Shown here: in pieces, positions 25,191 through 34,472 of the stretch
Layout of the letters: each line of letters starts with the position of its first letter
Position numbering within the stretch: the stretch's first letter is position 1
Assembly: GCF_015207265.1 (NCBI RefSeq)
Contig: NZ_JADEXE010000015.1
Coordinates: 1-45,865 of the forward strand
DNA: 45,865 nucleotides
From: Nodosilinea sp. LEGE 07298
Lineage (GTDB): Bacteria; Cyanobacteriota; Cyanobacteriia; Phormidesmidales; Phormidesmidaceae
Direction of reading: 5' to 3'
Notes under the pieces: model-generated
The model's database searches: none
What the model saw: only the letters and a program-made list of their open reading frames with translations
Told to the model about the DNA's origin: nothing
Made by a program: the position numbers and the translations under genes

Positions 25191-28100
25191 ATGCTTTCCA
25201 CGAGCAACCTCTCTGCGGCTCAGGCGGAGACCTATTACACCCACGAGGACTATTACTCGGCAGAGGAATCGGCTCACCCGACGCAGTGGGTGGGCAAAGG
25301 GGCTGCGTCGTTGGGTTTAGCTGGGACAGTGAGCCAGGAGGCGTTTAGCCAAATGCTCTCAGGGCAGGCTCCGGACGGGCGATCGCTGACAGGAAAAGTG
25401 GTTGACCCTGAGAAGCGCCGGGCGGCGACAGACTTTACCTTTAGCGCTCCGAAGAGTGTCAGCATTGCGGCCTTGGTGCAGCAGGATGAAAGGGTATTGG
25501 AGGCCCATCATCAAGCGGTAGCCAAGGCCCTCTCGGTGTTGGAAGAGCGCCATGCCCAAACACGAATTTCAACCGAGGCCGGGCGGACGAAGGTGACGAC
25601 GGGGAATATCGCGGCGGCAGTGTTCACCCATTCCACCAGTCGGGAGGCGGAGCCGCAACTGCATAGCCATTGTGTGGTGATGAATGCGACGCAGTTGGCC
25701 GATGGGCGGTGGTTTAGTTTAAGCAATGAGGCCGCGATCGCTAACCAAAAACTCCTGGGCCAGATCTACCAGAACGAACTGGCGGTAGCGCTGAAGCAGC
25801 AGGGATACCAGATTGAACCCAAGGCCCATGGGCAGTTTGAGTTGACAGGGTATTCCCCAGATCTGCTGAAGGCCTTCTCGACTCGGCGGCAACAGATCCT
25901 AAAGCTGATTGAGGAATGGGAGGCGACGGGGTCTGAGAACAATCGGTCGATGCGCGAGACGGCGACGCTTGTATCTCGGAAGCGGAAGCCCAAGGAGGTG
26001 GACGAGGGGCTACTGCAACGGGGGTGGGATGCGCTGATTCAGCTCAAGGGGTTGGAACTGCCGGAGTTACCCGAAGGAGTAGTTCGGTCACCTGCCGCAT
26101 TGCCATCGGCCCAATCGGTAATTGACGCCGCGATCCAGCACTGTGGGGAGCGGGAGTCGGTGTTTCGGCGGACAACGCTGGAGCGGTTTGTCTTTGAACA
26201 TGAACTAGGAGCCCAAAATTTTGAGGCGCTTCAACAAACCATTGCCCACAGCCCTGAACTGATCCGAGTGGCCGACGGCAAGTTCACCACCCAAACCGCA
26301 CTCAATCTCGAACTCAACACGATTCGTCTGATGCAGCAAGGACGGGGGCAGGTGATACCGCTTGTCCCCAGTGGTACCCAGTTAGAGAGCCTGGTGAGCC
26401 ACACCTTAAACCCCGAGCAGCAAAACGCGGTAGAGATGGCGGCGACCACACCGGATACCGTTATGGCGTGGCAAGGGGTGGCGGGGGCGGGCAAGACCTA
26501 TGCTCTAAGCGTGTTGAAGGATCTGGCTCAGGCGCAAGGTTACATGATCAGAGGGCTGGCCCCAAGCGCTGAAGCGGCCCATGTTTTGGGAGAGTCGTTG
26601 GGGATTGAGACCACTACCGTAGCGGGCCTATTGGTTTCTGATACCCCTGATCAAGCACCGCAACCCACGCTATGGATGGTGGACGAGGCGGGGCTGTTGA
26701 GCATGAAGGATGCCCAGGCCCTAATGCGGCGGGCAGCGTTGGAGCAGGCCAGGGTGCTCTTAGTTGGCGATACCCGGCAGCTTTCGGCAGTGGAAGCGGG
26801 TAATCCCTTCAAGAGTTTGCAGGCGGGGGGAATGACGACCGCTTATCTGGAAACCCATCGGCGACAGCAGAATGGGGTGCTGCGATCGGCTGTGGAATTG
26901 GTGGCCCAGGGGCAGGTCAGTGAAGGCATTGAGCTATTGGCTCAGGCCGGATATGTCAAGGAAGGGGCGGAGACTCGGGAACGGATCCAGCAGGTTGCCA
27001 CCGATTATCTAGCACTGGCGGCAGGAGAGCGGGCGACCACGCTCGTGCTGGCGGGGACGAATATGGAGCGGTTAGCCCTGACCCAAATGATGCGAGTAGG
27101 GTTACAGCATGAGGGGGCTTTGGGCGCGGATGGCTTTGTGATGCAGAGCCTACGCCGTAAGGATTTAACCACAGCTCAAGCCAGCTATCTCAAAGCCTAT
27201 GCCGTGGGCGATGTGCTGGTGCCGATCCAGGATTACCGGACGCAGGGGTTGATCAGAGGAGAGCAGTACCGAGTGATCGGGGTGAATTCCGAGGCTCAGC
27301 AGGTGGTGCTGGAGACGCCGAGTGGCTCAGTACTGTCGATCAATCCGGCAGCGTGCCCGCGCAAAACCCTCTATACAACTCAATCGATTTCGGTGGCGGT
27401 GGGCGATCGCCTCAGATGGACACGCAATGACCCCAAAGCCGGAATTCGCAATGGACAGGGGTTTGTGGTGACGGGGCTGGAGGCCGATGGGACGGCGACG
27501 ATTCAGGATGGAGCAGGGCAAACCTCAACCATCAACCTCAGCGGAAATCAGTATGTGGACTACGCCTGGGTGAGCACGACCTACAGCAGCCAAGGCAAGA
27601 CAGCGGAGCGGGTGCTGGCGCTGCTGGGCGAAACGACGAATCGAGAAGCCTTTTATGTGGCGATCTCCAGAGCCAAGCGAGCGGTGACGTTGTACACCAC
27701 CAGCCAGGCCGATCTGGTGCGACTGGCCCAGGTGTCACGGGCCAAGGAGAACGTAAGTGACTACGTGCCATTAACTCAACAGGTGATGACCTATGGACAA
27801 CATGAACAGCGGGAACAACGGCAGCCAGAACCCATCCCCGGATTTGACCCTAGAGCAGTGGGAGAGCGTATTGGCCACCGTGTTGCAGAACAGCTTAGAG
27901 CCGCTGCGGGCCGAGATTTGCGTCAACACGCAGCGGGTGCTGCACCTCGAAGACCAAGTCCAGACCTTGGGCGAGGAGTTGGCAATGTGGCCACAGCACT
28001 GGAACCAGAGCTTGGGGTGCTTAGTCGCGCAATTGCAGCGTATCGTCAGCGACGAGATCTCCTCCGATGCACAGGCGACCTTGCAGGAGCAGTTGCGGCT

Positions 28101-28532
28101 GTTAATTGCGGCTTTGAGCAGTTGGAACGGACAGCTCAAGACCGAGCTGGCTTTGCAGCAGCAGTTGATCGCGTCGCTAGAGCGGTTGGAAGGACGGTTG
28201 AGCGAGAGCAGCAAGGGGTAGATGCCCCTCAACCAAAGCTGATAAACACGAGGGAGCAGCTTTTGGCGCTTTGGGAGAAATACTCAGCTGGGTTGCCGTC
28301 AGCGAGTTTGGAGTTGCGGGTGGCCCAGCGGGCATTACGGGATGGGTGTTCGGCTAAGGAAGTGACGCTGATGCTGGTGGCTGGGAGTGAGACAGTGAGG
28401 CTGATCTATGACAAGCAAGGTAGGAAAGAGGCGATCGCCTTCGCAAAGCACATCATGACCATCGCTAGCCAACACCAAACCCCATCTACAGGTACGGAGC
28501 ATCATAGCTATGGGCTGGAAATAGGCGACTGA
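25191..28532 (+). CDS. MobF-family conjugative relaxase-helicase (TrwC/TraI type)
   Basis: The 1113-residue protein nicks and unwinds plasmid DNA for conjugation. The relaxase domain (about residues 1-310) shows the catalytic tyrosines in 'AETYYTHEDYYS' (Tyr15, 16, 21, 22), 'FTFSAPKSVSI' and the metal-binding His triad in 'PQLHSHCVVMNATQLADG'. The helicase domain has Walker A 'GVAGAGKTYAL' near residue 430, 'WMVDEAGLLS', 'VGDTRQLSAVE' and a RecD-like end 'AISRAKRAVTLY'. The last 240 residues carry a low-complexity segment and a compact end 'EQLLALWEKYSAGLPSASLE'. Bases 27793-28221 are open in a second frame too. No coupling protein or pilus genes are in this window. Confidence 0.93.
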   Translation: MLSTSNLSAAQAETYYTHEDYYSAEESAHPTQWVGKGAASLGLAGTVSQEAFSQMLSGQAPDGRSLTGKVVDPEKRRAATDFTFSAPKSVSIAALVQQDERVLEAHHQAVAKALSVLEERHAQTRISTEAGRTKVTTGNIAAAVFTHSTSREAEPQLHSHCVVMNATQLADGRWFSLSNEAAIANQKLLGQIYQNELAVALKQQGYQIEPKAHGQFELTGYSPDLLKAFSTRRQQILKLIEEWEATGSENNRSMRETATLVSRKRKPKEVDEGLLQRGWDALIQLKGLELPELPEGVVRSPAALPSAQSVIDAAIQHCGERESVFRRTTLERFVFEHELGAQNFEALQQTIAHSPELIRVADGKFTTQTALNLELNTIRLMQQGRGQVIPLVPSGTQLESLVSHTLNPEQQNAVEMAATTPDTVMAWQGVAGAGKTYALSVLKDLAQAQGYMIRGLAPSAEAAHVLGESLGIETTTVAGLLVSDTPDQAPQPTLWMVDEAGLLSMKDAQALMRRAALEQARVLLVGDTRQLSAVEAGNPFKSLQAGGMTTAYLETHRRQQNGVLRSAVELVAQGQVSEGIELLAQAGYVKEGAETRERIQQVATDYLALAAGERATTLVLAGTNMERLALTQMMRVGLQHEGALGADGFVMQSLRRKDLTTAQASYLKAYAVGDVLVPIQDYRTQGLIRGEQYRVIGVNSEAQQVVLETPSGSVLSINPAACPRKTLYTTQSISVAVGDRLRWTRNDPKAGIRNGQGFVVTGLEADGTATIQDGAGQTSTINLSGNQYVDYAWVSTTYSSQGKTAERVLALLGETTNREAFYVAISRAKRAVTLYTTSQADLVRLAQVSRAKENVSDYVPLTQQVMTYGQHEQREQRQPEPIPGFDPRAVGERIGHRVAEQLRAAAGRDLRQHAAGAAPRRPSPDLGRGVGNVATALEPELGVLSRAIAAYRQRRDLLRCTGDLAGAVAAVNCGFEQLERTAQDRAGFAAAVDRVARAVGRTVEREQQGVDAPQPKLINTREQLLALWEKYSAGLPSASLELRVAQRALRDGCSAKEVTLMLVAGSETVRLIYDKQGRKEAIAFAKHIMTIASQHQTPSTGTEHHSYGLEIGD
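27793..28221 (+). CDS. Nested reading frame inside the relaxase gene, coiled-coil-like 142-residue protein
   Basis: This frame lies wholly inside the relaxase gene in another frame. It starts with ATG preceded by AGGTGAT, a fair ribosome site. The product has heptad-like Leu spacing, as in 'LRAEICVNTQRVLHLEDQVQ' and 'ALQQQLIASLERLEGRLSES', and a balanced composition. The relaxase frame across the same bases is Ala/Arg-rich and low in complexity. I think both may be translated, with the nested protein perhaps an accessory mobilisation factor. It could also be chance in GC-rich DNA. Confidence 0.45.
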   Translation: MDNMNSGNNGSQNPSPDLTLEQWESVLATVLQNSLEPLRAEICVNTQRVLHLEDQVQTLGEELAMWPQHWNQSLGCLVAQLQRIVSDEISSDAQATLQEQLRLLIAALSSWNGQLKTELALQQQLIASLERLEGRLSESSKG

Positions 28533-29090
28533 AGTAGCTGCGGAGCCTTGAGGTTTTGAATCATTGCCGGAGTTGGCGGAGCGATCACGTTCTAAACGAC
28601 CTTACAACACTGATCCCTGCCCCCTCGTTCTGGAGTTTGTTTCGAGATACTGCTACCCTAGCGAAAATCGCTCTGCCCAAAATGGTTTAGGGATGGGGAG
28701 GCTGGGGCTGAACCGCTGCCTGATTCTAGATATGGGCATGGTGTTGTTGGGCAGCTTTGGCAAGGCTGATAACCAATTTGGCTGACCTAATGGATCTGTG
28801 CCTTGGTTAGCAAGCAGCAGGTCTCGGGGTTTTAGAGAGCACTCAGCAGAGGGAGTTTAGCACTGCCGGTGGTACTGGGATATCCCAAGACCTGCCAAAG
28901 CAAAGATACCGCTCGTCATTGACTTAGCAACGACAGCACTTGATCATAAAGACAGGTGGCGGCTGACATGGCACAGCCCCTGAGCTGAAGCAAATTTCAG
29001 TATTTCATGACGGTCAATCTTTTTGCCGGAGCCTACAAGTTTTCAAGGCTTTCACACATTTATGTACAGGCATCCAGTGCAGGGAGATAA
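28533..29090. other. Intergenic stretch without a convincing gene
   Basis: A 73-codon frame (28564-28785) is open, but its product resembles nothing and has poor coding character. The stretch marks the border between the plasmid backbone and the conflict-type block. It ends with AGGGAG at 29081-29086, the ribosome site of the next gene. Confidence 0.5.
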
Positions 29091-29093
29091 TTG

Positions 29094-29489
29094 ATGATTC
29101 AACGGCTTATTCTCGAAGATGAAGCAAACACCTATAGCGTTCTGGTTGAGTCAACCTTAGCGTCTCCTATGCGCAGCGTTGATGAGGGTTTCGATTCTTA
29201 CGATCTGGATACACCCAGAGGAAGTGTTTCAGGAATCCGTCAGCCTCAAATTACACCTGAGCTAAGGGTCAAGTTGGCAGACGTGCACCGCACGATCCAA
29301 GGTTACACGCAATATGCCATTGGGGCATTTAAGGACTTAGCAATCGCAGAGGTTGAGGAGATTACCCTGCGCTTCAATCTCAAAATCACTGCGGAGGGGG
29401 GTCTGCCCATGATCGCCAGCGGTAAAGCAGAGTCAGATTTTGCGATCGAGGTGAAGTGCAAATTCCCTACGTCTGGCTCTAAGGGCTAG
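29094..29489 (+). CDS. Trypco1-like (CU044_2847 family) protein
   Basis: The start is the ATG at 29094, seven bases after AGGGAG; 131 residues. The C-terminal half matches the Trypsin-co-occurring domain 1: 'VEEITLRFNLKITAEGGLPM', then 'IASGKAESDFAIEVKCKF'. The N-terminus supplies a beta strand, 'ILEDEANTYSVLVES'. Trypco1 proteins are small companions of trypsin-like peptidases in bacterial conflict systems, where they are thought to be substrates or signal adapters. A trypsin-like gene lies about 3.5 kb away on the other strand. A direct link is inferred. Confidence 0.7.
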   Translation: MIQRLILEDEANTYSVLVESTLASPMRSVDEGFDSYDLDTPRGSVSGIRQPQITPELRVKLADVHRTIQGYTQYAIGAFKDLAIAEVEEITLRFNLKITAEGGLPMIASGKAESDFAIEVKCKFPTSGSKG

Positions 29490-29717
29490 CGACTGGCTCT
29501 ATGATTAGCCCTCTGCATGGCAGGCTTCGAAACCAGCACAGTGTGCAATTTGATCAAAGAAGTTTAGGGGATCCCTAAGGTGGGGGCATGATCTAAGCCT
29601 GGTTACCCAGGTGTGACAGGGCTTTGGGCGATTGGGTAGGGGGATTGGCTTTGGGGCGGATGGCTTGGTGAAACTGGGCTCAAAGCAAACCTCCCTATTC
29701 GTTATGCAGGTGCCTCC

Positions 29718-30329
29718 ATGGTGACTTCGAGTTTCTTGCCCACCGTCGCAGATGTTCGCCCAGCACGGTTTACTGAAAGCAAAGAGCAACCCAAAAGAGC
29801 AGAGCTGGCTATGCTAAGCCGTCTTTTTGAGGGGTTTGCGGATGGTGTTTTATTGCTGACCCAGGAGGGAAGCTGTCTCTATAGCAATCAGGAGGGGCGG
29901 AGGCTTTGCCGGGTTTTGAAGGAAGGTCAGCATTCTGCTGATGCTGTGCCTTTGGGGGTGTGGCTCATGTATAGGCACATGAGCGAAAGCCGTAGTCTGT
30001 TTGGAGATGAGGCGTTGGTGCCAACTCAGACGCTTACAGGGGCTAAGAATCAGCAGGTTCGGGCCAAGGTGCAGTGGTTAAATTTGCCGGCTGATCCGGA
30101 AGCTTACCTGCTAGTGCTATTGGAAGATCAGTCTCGGTCGGCGCAGGCTACGGCGCTGCTGGAGGCGGTGCGGTACAAGCTGACGCCTCGGGAAAAGGAT
30201 GTTTGGCTGCTGCGGTACGCGAATTGCAGCTATAAGGAAATCGCGGCGAAGCTGTTTGTCAGCGTCAATACGGTGAAACGCCATCTCAAGAGTATTTCTG
30301 CCAAGCGCATGCTGGTGGCTGAGGATTAG
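29718..30329 (+). CDS. PAS-like/LuxR HTH transcriptional regulator
   Basis: The 203-residue protein has a PAS-like sensory region (about residues 30-140), with 'LFEGFADGVLLLTQEGSCLY' and 'YSNQEGRRLCRVL'. A LuxR-type HTH follows from 'LTPREKDVWLLRYANCSYKE' to 'AKLFVSVNTVKRHLKSISAK'. This fusion of a short PAS and LuxR HTH is common in cyanobacteria. It is convergent with the CHAT gene and follows the Trypco1 gene by 229 bp, so it may regulate that gene or the block. A weak site, AGGTG, precedes the ATG. Confidence 0.82.
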   Translation: MVTSSFLPTVADVRPARFTESKEQPKRAELAMLSRLFEGFADGVLLLTQEGSCLYSNQEGRRLCRVLKEGQHSADAVPLGVWLMYRHMSESRSLFGDEALVPTQTLTGAKNQQVRAKVQWLNLPADPEAYLLVLLEDQSRSAQATALLEAVRYKLTPREKDVWLLRYANCSYKEIAAKLFVSVNTVKRHLKSISAKRMLVAED

Positions 30330-30657
30330 GGGGCGATCGGTTGAGCCCTATCCCTTTCATCTTATTTTCAGCAAGGGCACAGGCGTATTAAGGAGATGTG
30401 CTAATTTAAAGCCTGGCTGCTTGGCACATCTCCGGAAAACCTTGATTTTCCTTCGAAGATGTTGTCTGAAAGCCCAATAGTTTATAGCTTTTTAGATTCA
30501 GGCTTTGAACTATAGGCTTCAGCTTTTAGACAAGGTATTTTTAATACCTTTAGGATTTGTGCCAGACTATCATGTCTTAAAATGTCGATCACTATTTTCT
30601 ATGGCTTTTAGAAAGTGAAAGATTAACATGTCTCGGACAATCAAATATCAACTGACC
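30330..30657. other. Convergent intergenic stretch with a small hairpin
   Basis: No gene is seen between the PAS/LuxR gene and the CHAT gene, which converge here. An 8-bp inverted repeat with flanking T/A-rich bases lies at 30532-30550 and may end transcripts from both sides. Confidence 0.5.
30532..30550. terminator. Hairpin between convergent genes
   Basis: AAGGTATT (30532-30539) and AATACCTT (30543-30550) pair perfectly around TTT. The stem is AT-rich, so a terminator role is possible but weak. Confidence 0.35.
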
Positions 30658-33003
30658 TTAGCTGGATGATTCAGTTTTATCAGTGTTTGATTTTCGCTTT
30701 ATCACTGGTGTTAAAGCTTCCGGAATATTTTCTAATTCAATTGAGGCACATCCAATTTCAAAAGCTTCTTCAACCGTTCTTCCTGCACCAATCGCATCAT
30801 AAAAACCAATAGCAAACTCAATGGCTGCATGATCGCCAATTGCTTTATTCATACCAATCACATAATCAATATGTTGACTGATGCTTTCTGCCTGTACTTC
30901 TGAATAGCAGGCATTGAGTACAACACACTCAATTTCATCCTTAAAGATGGAAAATAATTTAGCCAGAGCGCTTGTATTAACTAAGTGTAACTTTCCTGAA
31001 TTATTCTCAAACGCTAGACCGTCTTCACCTCCACCGTGGCCGGAGAAGTGTACTATCTTGGGCTTGTGGTCTAGTAAAGCACGTCTTAAATCGCTAGGTC
31101 GAGATGCTAGTGAATAACTTATTTGAAAGCGATCTCGCTGCTTTGCTCGGTCTAAACCTGCCTGAATCTCTCGGGCTTCTTTCTCTAACCTGAGCCTGTC
31201 TGTATCGGTTGGATTTGCAGTCAAAATTAGAATTTTTTTGGGAGGCTCTTGGCCCAAATTATAGCTTGTCTCTACGTAAAATTTGTTATTTTCCATTGCT
31301 GACAAAACCATTTGCTCAAGTTTTTTGATGCGATCATCTTTTTCGGAAATTCCTGACAGCAAAGACTGTAGATCGTGATGAGGAAGAGATTGTATTTCTT
31401 GATACTGACTAAAATATTCTGTGCTTAACTCAGAACGATCAACAGTACCAATCACCTGAGCCTGTAGTCGAATTTTTTCGTTACCTCTTCCTTCTAGCGC
31501 AACTACTTGCAACTGAGCTTCTGGATGTGCTTCAGATAGATTTTTTAATGCGATTGCAGCTGCAGCTGGATCAATCCCATCATGATGGTAAAGATCAAGC
31601 GTCTTAAATGTGTGCGCTAGTGCACGGGGATCAACATTTTGCTGACGATAAAGCCCTAACGTATTGAGAATAGGAGCCATGAAATCAGAAAAATCGCCAT
31701 CCTTAAACACTTCCTGGCGATTGTCTGGCTTACGGCATGGATCCTTATCTTCTGGGGTAGGCATTCGCATGTATACAAAGTCGCATATGATACTGTCTAA
31801 TATCGTTTCAGTAGAAATTCCCCAATCTTGAATTGTAGTTCCTGTCAAGCAGGCTCCTTGGAGATTTGCTCGATACAGTTGAGCCTGAGCTAATATTGCT
31901 CCTGTTAAGTCAGCATTACTCAGATCAGTATCAGTAAGATCGGTTCCAATAAAGCTGGCATTTCTTAAGTCAGCATTAGATAAATTTAAGGTTCTCAAAC
32001 AAAGAAAACTATAATTTTGATCACGCCCTATTTTTGTGGTCGCTAGTTTCTGTATTGAGGGGCTGGAAAGATAAGTACCTTCCGTTCTAGCCTGATCAAT
32101 CTTTTGTGCTTCAAACCAATTTACCCGCCCTAATGAAGCTTCTCTAAAATCAGTGCTTTTGAGAAAAGTATTTTCAAAGTTGGCATTCCTTAAATTAGCT
32201 CCCTTAAAAGAAGTACCCTGTGTTGTACAGGCCAATGCAAGTGATCGGATCAGAGTATATCTTAAATCTCCCGATATTGCTTTTCTCGAAATTCTAGTAC
32301 TTAAGAAAAGGAGAGGAGTAAGAATAGCTATCGCAATTATCAGCGCGGTTAATATTTGAACTTGTGTAAAAGGCATTTCTGACAGTTGCTTTAACCCAAA
32401 ACCTATCCCCCATAGGCCACCTATCAATGTGGTCAATCCAAAATAAAACCTATTCAAGGTCTTAGATTCTACTACATTTAGATTTATTGAATGGCCAAGG
32501 GCAGATATTAAACAACCTGATATGGCACCTGCTATGGCTGTAGACTGAACAAAAGAAACTCCCAAGCCCGCAAATTCACCACTGATTAAGGTTATAAATG
32601 TTGTAATTATAGCTGTCACAACAACTACAAGCGGTGCAGTTTGAGTTAATCCTCGTAGATAAACTAAACCTGAAAAAAAAATTAAAATCCCTATGCTTAA
32701 AAAGCTTGATATCAGGTTATATTCTCGGCTACCACTAATATCTACTAATATGCTGCTAATACTAATACTTGCATAGCTTGTCATCATACTGGCTAAGCAC
32801 AGCAGCAAGAAAGCTAAAGTTACTAAGGCAATAGATACATAAGGTTGTAAACCAGCATGGGCACCGCTGAAATTGGCATTTTCGAGGATAGCTTCCGAGA
32901 AGTCTGCTCCTCTGATGTCAGACCCCCTAAAATCAAATCCGCTCAGATCTTGTCTTCTAAACCGCTGACCTTGAAGCTGCCGTCCCCGAAATTCTCCGGC
33001 CAT
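30658..33003 (-). CDS. CHAT-domain caspase-like protease with pentapeptide repeats and membrane helices
   Basis: This 781-residue protein is modular. Pentapeptide repeats (residues 1-50, 'DLSGFDFRGSDIRGADFSEA') come first, then six or so transmembrane segments (about 55-265). More pentapeptide repeats follow (about 285-420, 'LSNADLRNASFIGTDLTDTD'), then a helical linker. The C-terminal CHAT peptidase (about 590-765) has its catalytic His656 in 'VHFSGHGGGEDG' and Cys699 in 'VVLNACYSEVQAESIS'. CHAT proteases act as triggers in bacterial cell-death and defence systems. Membrane anchoring puts the protease at the cytoplasmic face. It starts 3 bases after the trypsin-like gene stop, so the two are co-translated. 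Confidence 0.88.
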   Translation of the reverse strand: MAGEFRGRQLQGQRFRRQDLSGFDFRGSDIRGADFSEAILENANFSGAHAGLQPYVSIALVTLAFLLLCLASMMTSYASISISSILVDISGSREYNLISSFLSIGILIFFSGLVYLRGLTQTAPLVVVVTAIITTFITLISGEFAGLGVSFVQSTAIAGAISGCLISALGHSINLNVVESKTLNRFYFGLTTLIGGLWGIGFGLKQLSEMPFTQVQILTALIIAIAILTPLLFLSTRISRKAISGDLRYTLIRSLALACTTQGTSFKGANLRNANFENTFLKSTDFREASLGRVNWFEAQKIDQARTEGTYLSSPSIQKLATTKIGRDQNYSFLCLRTLNLSNADLRNASFIGTDLTDTDLSNADLTGAILAQAQLYRANLQGACLTGTTIQDWGISTETILDSIICDFVYMRMPTPEDKDPCRKPDNRQEVFKDGDFSDFMAPILNTLGLYRQQNVDPRALAHTFKTLDLYHHDGIDPAAAAIALKNLSEAHPEAQLQVVALEGRGNEKIRLQAQVIGTVDRSELSTEYFSQYQEIQSLPHHDLQSLLSGISEKDDRIKKLEQMVLSAMENNKFYVETSYNLGQEPPKKILILTANPTDTDRLRLEKEAREIQAGLDRAKQRDRFQISYSLASRPSDLRRALLDHKPKIVHFSGHGGGEDGLAFENNSGKLHLVNTSALAKLFSIFKDEIECVVLNACYSEVQAESISQHIDYVIGMNKAIGDHAAIEFAIGFYDAIGAGRTVEEAFEIGCASIELENIPEALTPVIKRKSNTDKTESSS

Positions 33004-33006
33004 GCT

Positions 33007-34440
33007 CTATTCCTCTGTTAAAGCATTTCGAATCGTTAAATTAAAACGACCTTCACTTGAGATATTGTCAGAAATTACTCTGACTTGATAACGGCCATCG
33101 GCAGGAAGATTGAGAGTTATTATTGAATTCAAATCTCCAAAGTAATTTCCACGATTTTCTTGAATAATTTGCCCTGATGAGCCTCTTAATTGAAGAGCTG
33201 TTTTCAATTCTTCACTAACTGCTAAAATTGTAACTCTCTGGCCAGCTTCACCTAAAAACTCGTAATCTTTATACAGGTTTCCAGGACTTAGAAAAGAGGC
33301 TTCCTCTTCTTCAAAGAACAACCCTTCTTCTCGTAGCTCTAAAATTGGCTCTACAAAGAGTCGGAGGCGATAGTCACCTGTTGTAAGACTTAGGAGCGAA
33401 GTGGCAAATATACAGTAAATTCCGCTGCTAGGAATTGTAACTTCACTAATTCTCAAATCATTTTTTAAGTCATTATTTTCATTTACACCGATCACTTCTC
33501 CACCCTCTGTCTCTAGTGTCAAATATGGATAGAATTTCCTATCTTCAGTTGTCATCTCAATCGTGATGATCTGCTGAGCTTGTGCTTGAAAATGATAACT
33601 ATTGAAGTAGCTCCCATCTTCTGAAAGATCACTAGAATCTAATCGACCCTCAATTTCTATATCACTTACTTCTATTTCTTGAGATTGTGGACTACAAATG
33701 CTGGTGAGCTGTAGTGGTCGATTGGGAGCATTCCCCGTAATCACGTAAGTTTCTACAAAATCTCTAACTAAGTCAACGCTGATGGCGTTTCCCGATCCAC
33801 TTATTATATTTTTGCTTTTTATGATTCCAATGAGTTTCCAATCCTCATTAAACAATGCGCTTCCAGAATGGCCTGGATTCACATCAATGGAAGAATCGAA
33901 CTCAATTTTGTGCCTCTTTTCTATCAAGTTTTTAATCGTACCACTTACGGTTGGGCCAGGCAAAGTACCATCACGACTATCAAAAAAGAAAATAGAATCA
34001 TTTTCTAATATTGCTTCGCTAGCATCATCTAGAACTGATGCCAAACCGGTAACACCTTGAATTTCTACTGCAGCCAAATCATAGCTGGAATTTGGATGAA
34101 AGGCTATGACTTTTGCAGAACTAAAGGATCGTCCATCGTGCAGTTCAACATTTACTTCTGGATAAACACCGACAACATGTGCATTAGTAACGATTAATCC
34201 ATCTGAGTTTACCAGAAACCCATTACCCAATAATTTTCCATCAGGTGTTTTGATAGAAACTATAGAATTGACAACGTTTTCAGGAGGTACGTTTTCAATA
34301 TCTTGAATTATCATTTCTGAATCATAATTTTGTTTCGGAAAGAAGAGATGAAATGAGTGTTTTAGCAGCGGCAATCCAAAAGATTCACTTATCATAAGTA
34401 AACTAAAAAAGGCAAAAGAAAGATGAAATATTAAATTCAT
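33007..34440 (-). CDS. Exported trypsin-like serine protease with two C-terminal beta domains
   Basis: The 477-residue protein begins with a hydrophobic export signal (about residues 3-22). The trypsin/DegP-like domain has the triad His88 ('VTNAHVVG'), Asp121 ('NSSYDLAAVEI') and Ser192 ('NPGHSGSALF'). Two pre-peptidase C-terminal (PPC)-like modules follow, at about residues 255-365 and 375-477, each ending in patterns such as 'SGIYCIFATS' or 'DGRYQVRVIS'. No PDZ domain is present. It lies between the HEAT protein and CHAT protease genes in one array. A periplasmic or lumenal protease next to a membrane CHAT protease suggests signalling across the membrane, which is inferred. Confidence 0.88.
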   Translation of the reverse strand: MNLIFHLSFAFFSLLMISESFGLPLLKHSFHLFFPKQNYDSEMIIQDIENVPPENVVNSIVSIKTPDGKLLGNGFLVNSDGLIVTNAHVVGVYPEVNVELHDGRSFSSAKVIAFHPNSSYDLAAVEIQGVTGLASVLDDASEAILENDSIFFFDSRDGTLPGPTVSGTIKNLIEKRHKIEFDSSIDVNPGHSGSALFNEDWKLIGIIKSKNIISGSGNAISVDLVRDFVETYVITGNAPNRPLQLTSICSPQSQEIEVSDIEIEGRLDSSDLSEDGSYFNSYHFQAQAQQIITIEMTTEDRKFYPYLTLETEGGEVIGVNENNDLKNDLRISEVTIPSSGIYCIFATSLLSLTTGDYRLRLFVEPILELREEGLFFEEEEASFLSPGNLYKDYEFLGEAGQRVTILAVSEELKTALQLRGSSGQIIQENRGNYFGDLNSIITLNLPADGRYQVRVISDNISSEGRFNLTIRNALTEE

Positions 34441-34472
34441 TATTGCTGCCTAAATAAGTGTGAACAAGAGTA

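Noticed and set aside
25007-25348. A 113-codon frame across the relaxase start.
   Set aside because: It overlaps the relaxase N-terminus in another frame, and its product looks like chance translation of the intergenic hairpin region.
27771-28232. A 153-codon minus-strand frame under the relaxase end.
   Set aside because: Cys/Ser-rich composition with no family pattern; it mirrors the two plus-strand frames.
28564-28785. A 73-codon plus-strand frame after the relaxase.
   Set aside because: No ribosome site, no family resemblance and poor coding character.
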